Shown one piece after another: positions 14,744 to 14,859 of a DNA stretch of 14,859 nucleotides. The stretch covers positions 1-14,859 of the forward strand of contig UQNQ01000034.1 in NCBI GenBank assembly GCA_900542425.1. The letters run 5' to 3'. Origin of the DNA: an uncultured Eubacteriales bacterium. Its GTDB lineage: Bacteria; Bacillota; Clostridia; Oscillospirales; CAG-272. Each line of letters starts with the position of its first letter. Position 1 is the stretch's first letter. The translations under genes and the position numbers were made by a program. The notes under the pieces were generated by a model that did not search any database, had not been told where the DNA came from, and worked only from the letters and a program-made list of their open reading frames with translations.

Positions 14744-14775
14744 AAGCGCTCAGTATTTTCTACTGGGCGCTTTTT
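14744..14775 (+). terminator. Intrinsic terminator, second after rpsI
   Basis: AAGCGCTCAGTA (14744-14755) pairs with TACTGGGCGCTT (14761-14772), 12 pairs with one T-G, 5-base loop, then T to 14775. As rpsI already has a terminator, this one suggests a separate transcript from 14502-14744 or a back-up stop. Confidence 0.8.
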
Positions 14776-14806
14776 GCGTTTCCGGGGAATTTCATTCCGG
14801 GATAAG

Positions 14807-14846
14807 AAAAGGCCGTCACTTTCAATTTTTGAAGTGGCGGCTTTTT
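14807..14846. terminator. Intrinsic terminator near right edge
   Basis: GCCGTCACTT (14812-14821) pairs with AAGTGGCGGC (14832-14841) with one T-G pair; an inner CAA/TTG extends it past a bulge. A-rich and T-rich flanks make it possibly bidirectional, so it may serve a converging gene beyond the window. Confidence 0.75.
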
Positions 14847-14859
14847 CTATTTCCAGAAG

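Larger units (their letters stand above)
14502..14859. other. Repeat-rich non-coding region downstream of rpsI
   Basis: No protein gene is supported here. The stretch holds phased TTTGAC repeats, two copies of a bipartite motif, several hairpins and two further terminators, each listed separately. A GGGGATGT/ACATCTCC hairpin (14646-14653 with 14662-14669, one G-U pair, 8-base loop) is also present. No promoter could be fixed on either strand. The next gene lies beyond the window. Confidence 0.7.

Overview
The window looks like chromosomal DNA from a Gram-positive Bacillota of the class Clostridia, probably an uncultured gut or fermenter lineage of moderate GC. The reasons are near-consensus vegetative promoters, strong purine-rich ribosome binding sites, AT-rich gaps full of intrinsic terminators, a catabolite-repression-like site, and protein sequences that read like clostridial orthologues. 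There is no rRNA, tRNA, CRISPR array, transposase or phage gene, so finer taxonomy is inference.

Layout. (1) 91-1299, minus strand: a family-4-type glycosyltransferase with its own promoter. (2) 1461-5585, plus strand: a divergent two-gene unit with a large cytoplasmic glycoside hydrolase family 2 enzyme and an FAD-dependent reductase-like protein. Its -35 box is overlapped by a cre-like sequence. (3) 5730-6116: a small hotdog thioesterase of the FlK type with all three catalytic residues. (4) 6117-6636: a long gap with no convincing gene but a perfect palindromic terminator. (5) 6637-7587: a protein with three S1-type RNA-binding repeats. (6) 7843-13171, minus strand: a tightly packed housekeeping run, transcribed in the order prfA (release factor 1), sua5 (threonylcarbamoyl-AMP synthase), coaE (dephospho-CoA kinase), a lytic transglycosylase with two catalytic domains, and an M18 aminopeptidase. 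(7) 13504-14448, plus strand: a perfect-consensus promoter, a short leader and the rplM-rpsI operon (L13 and S9), ending at a strong terminator. (8) 14502-14859: non-coding DNA with nested repeats, a foldable junction and two more terminators.

Most genes are ordinary core or metabolic genes. The least explained DNA is 14511-14775, behind rpsI. It holds helically phased TTTGAC repeats, two copies of a bipartite ATGGGTTAAA/GGACAACC motif, and a possible three-way-junction fold that ends in its own terminator. I cannot name it. It could be a small structured RNA, a regulatory or recombination site, or an intergenic repeat family. Other points of interest are the tandem transglycosylase domains, the FlK-like enzyme with a changed gate position, and the candidate catabolite control of the GH2 operon. 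I see no clear evidence of a new multi-gene defence, biosynthetic or mobile system.
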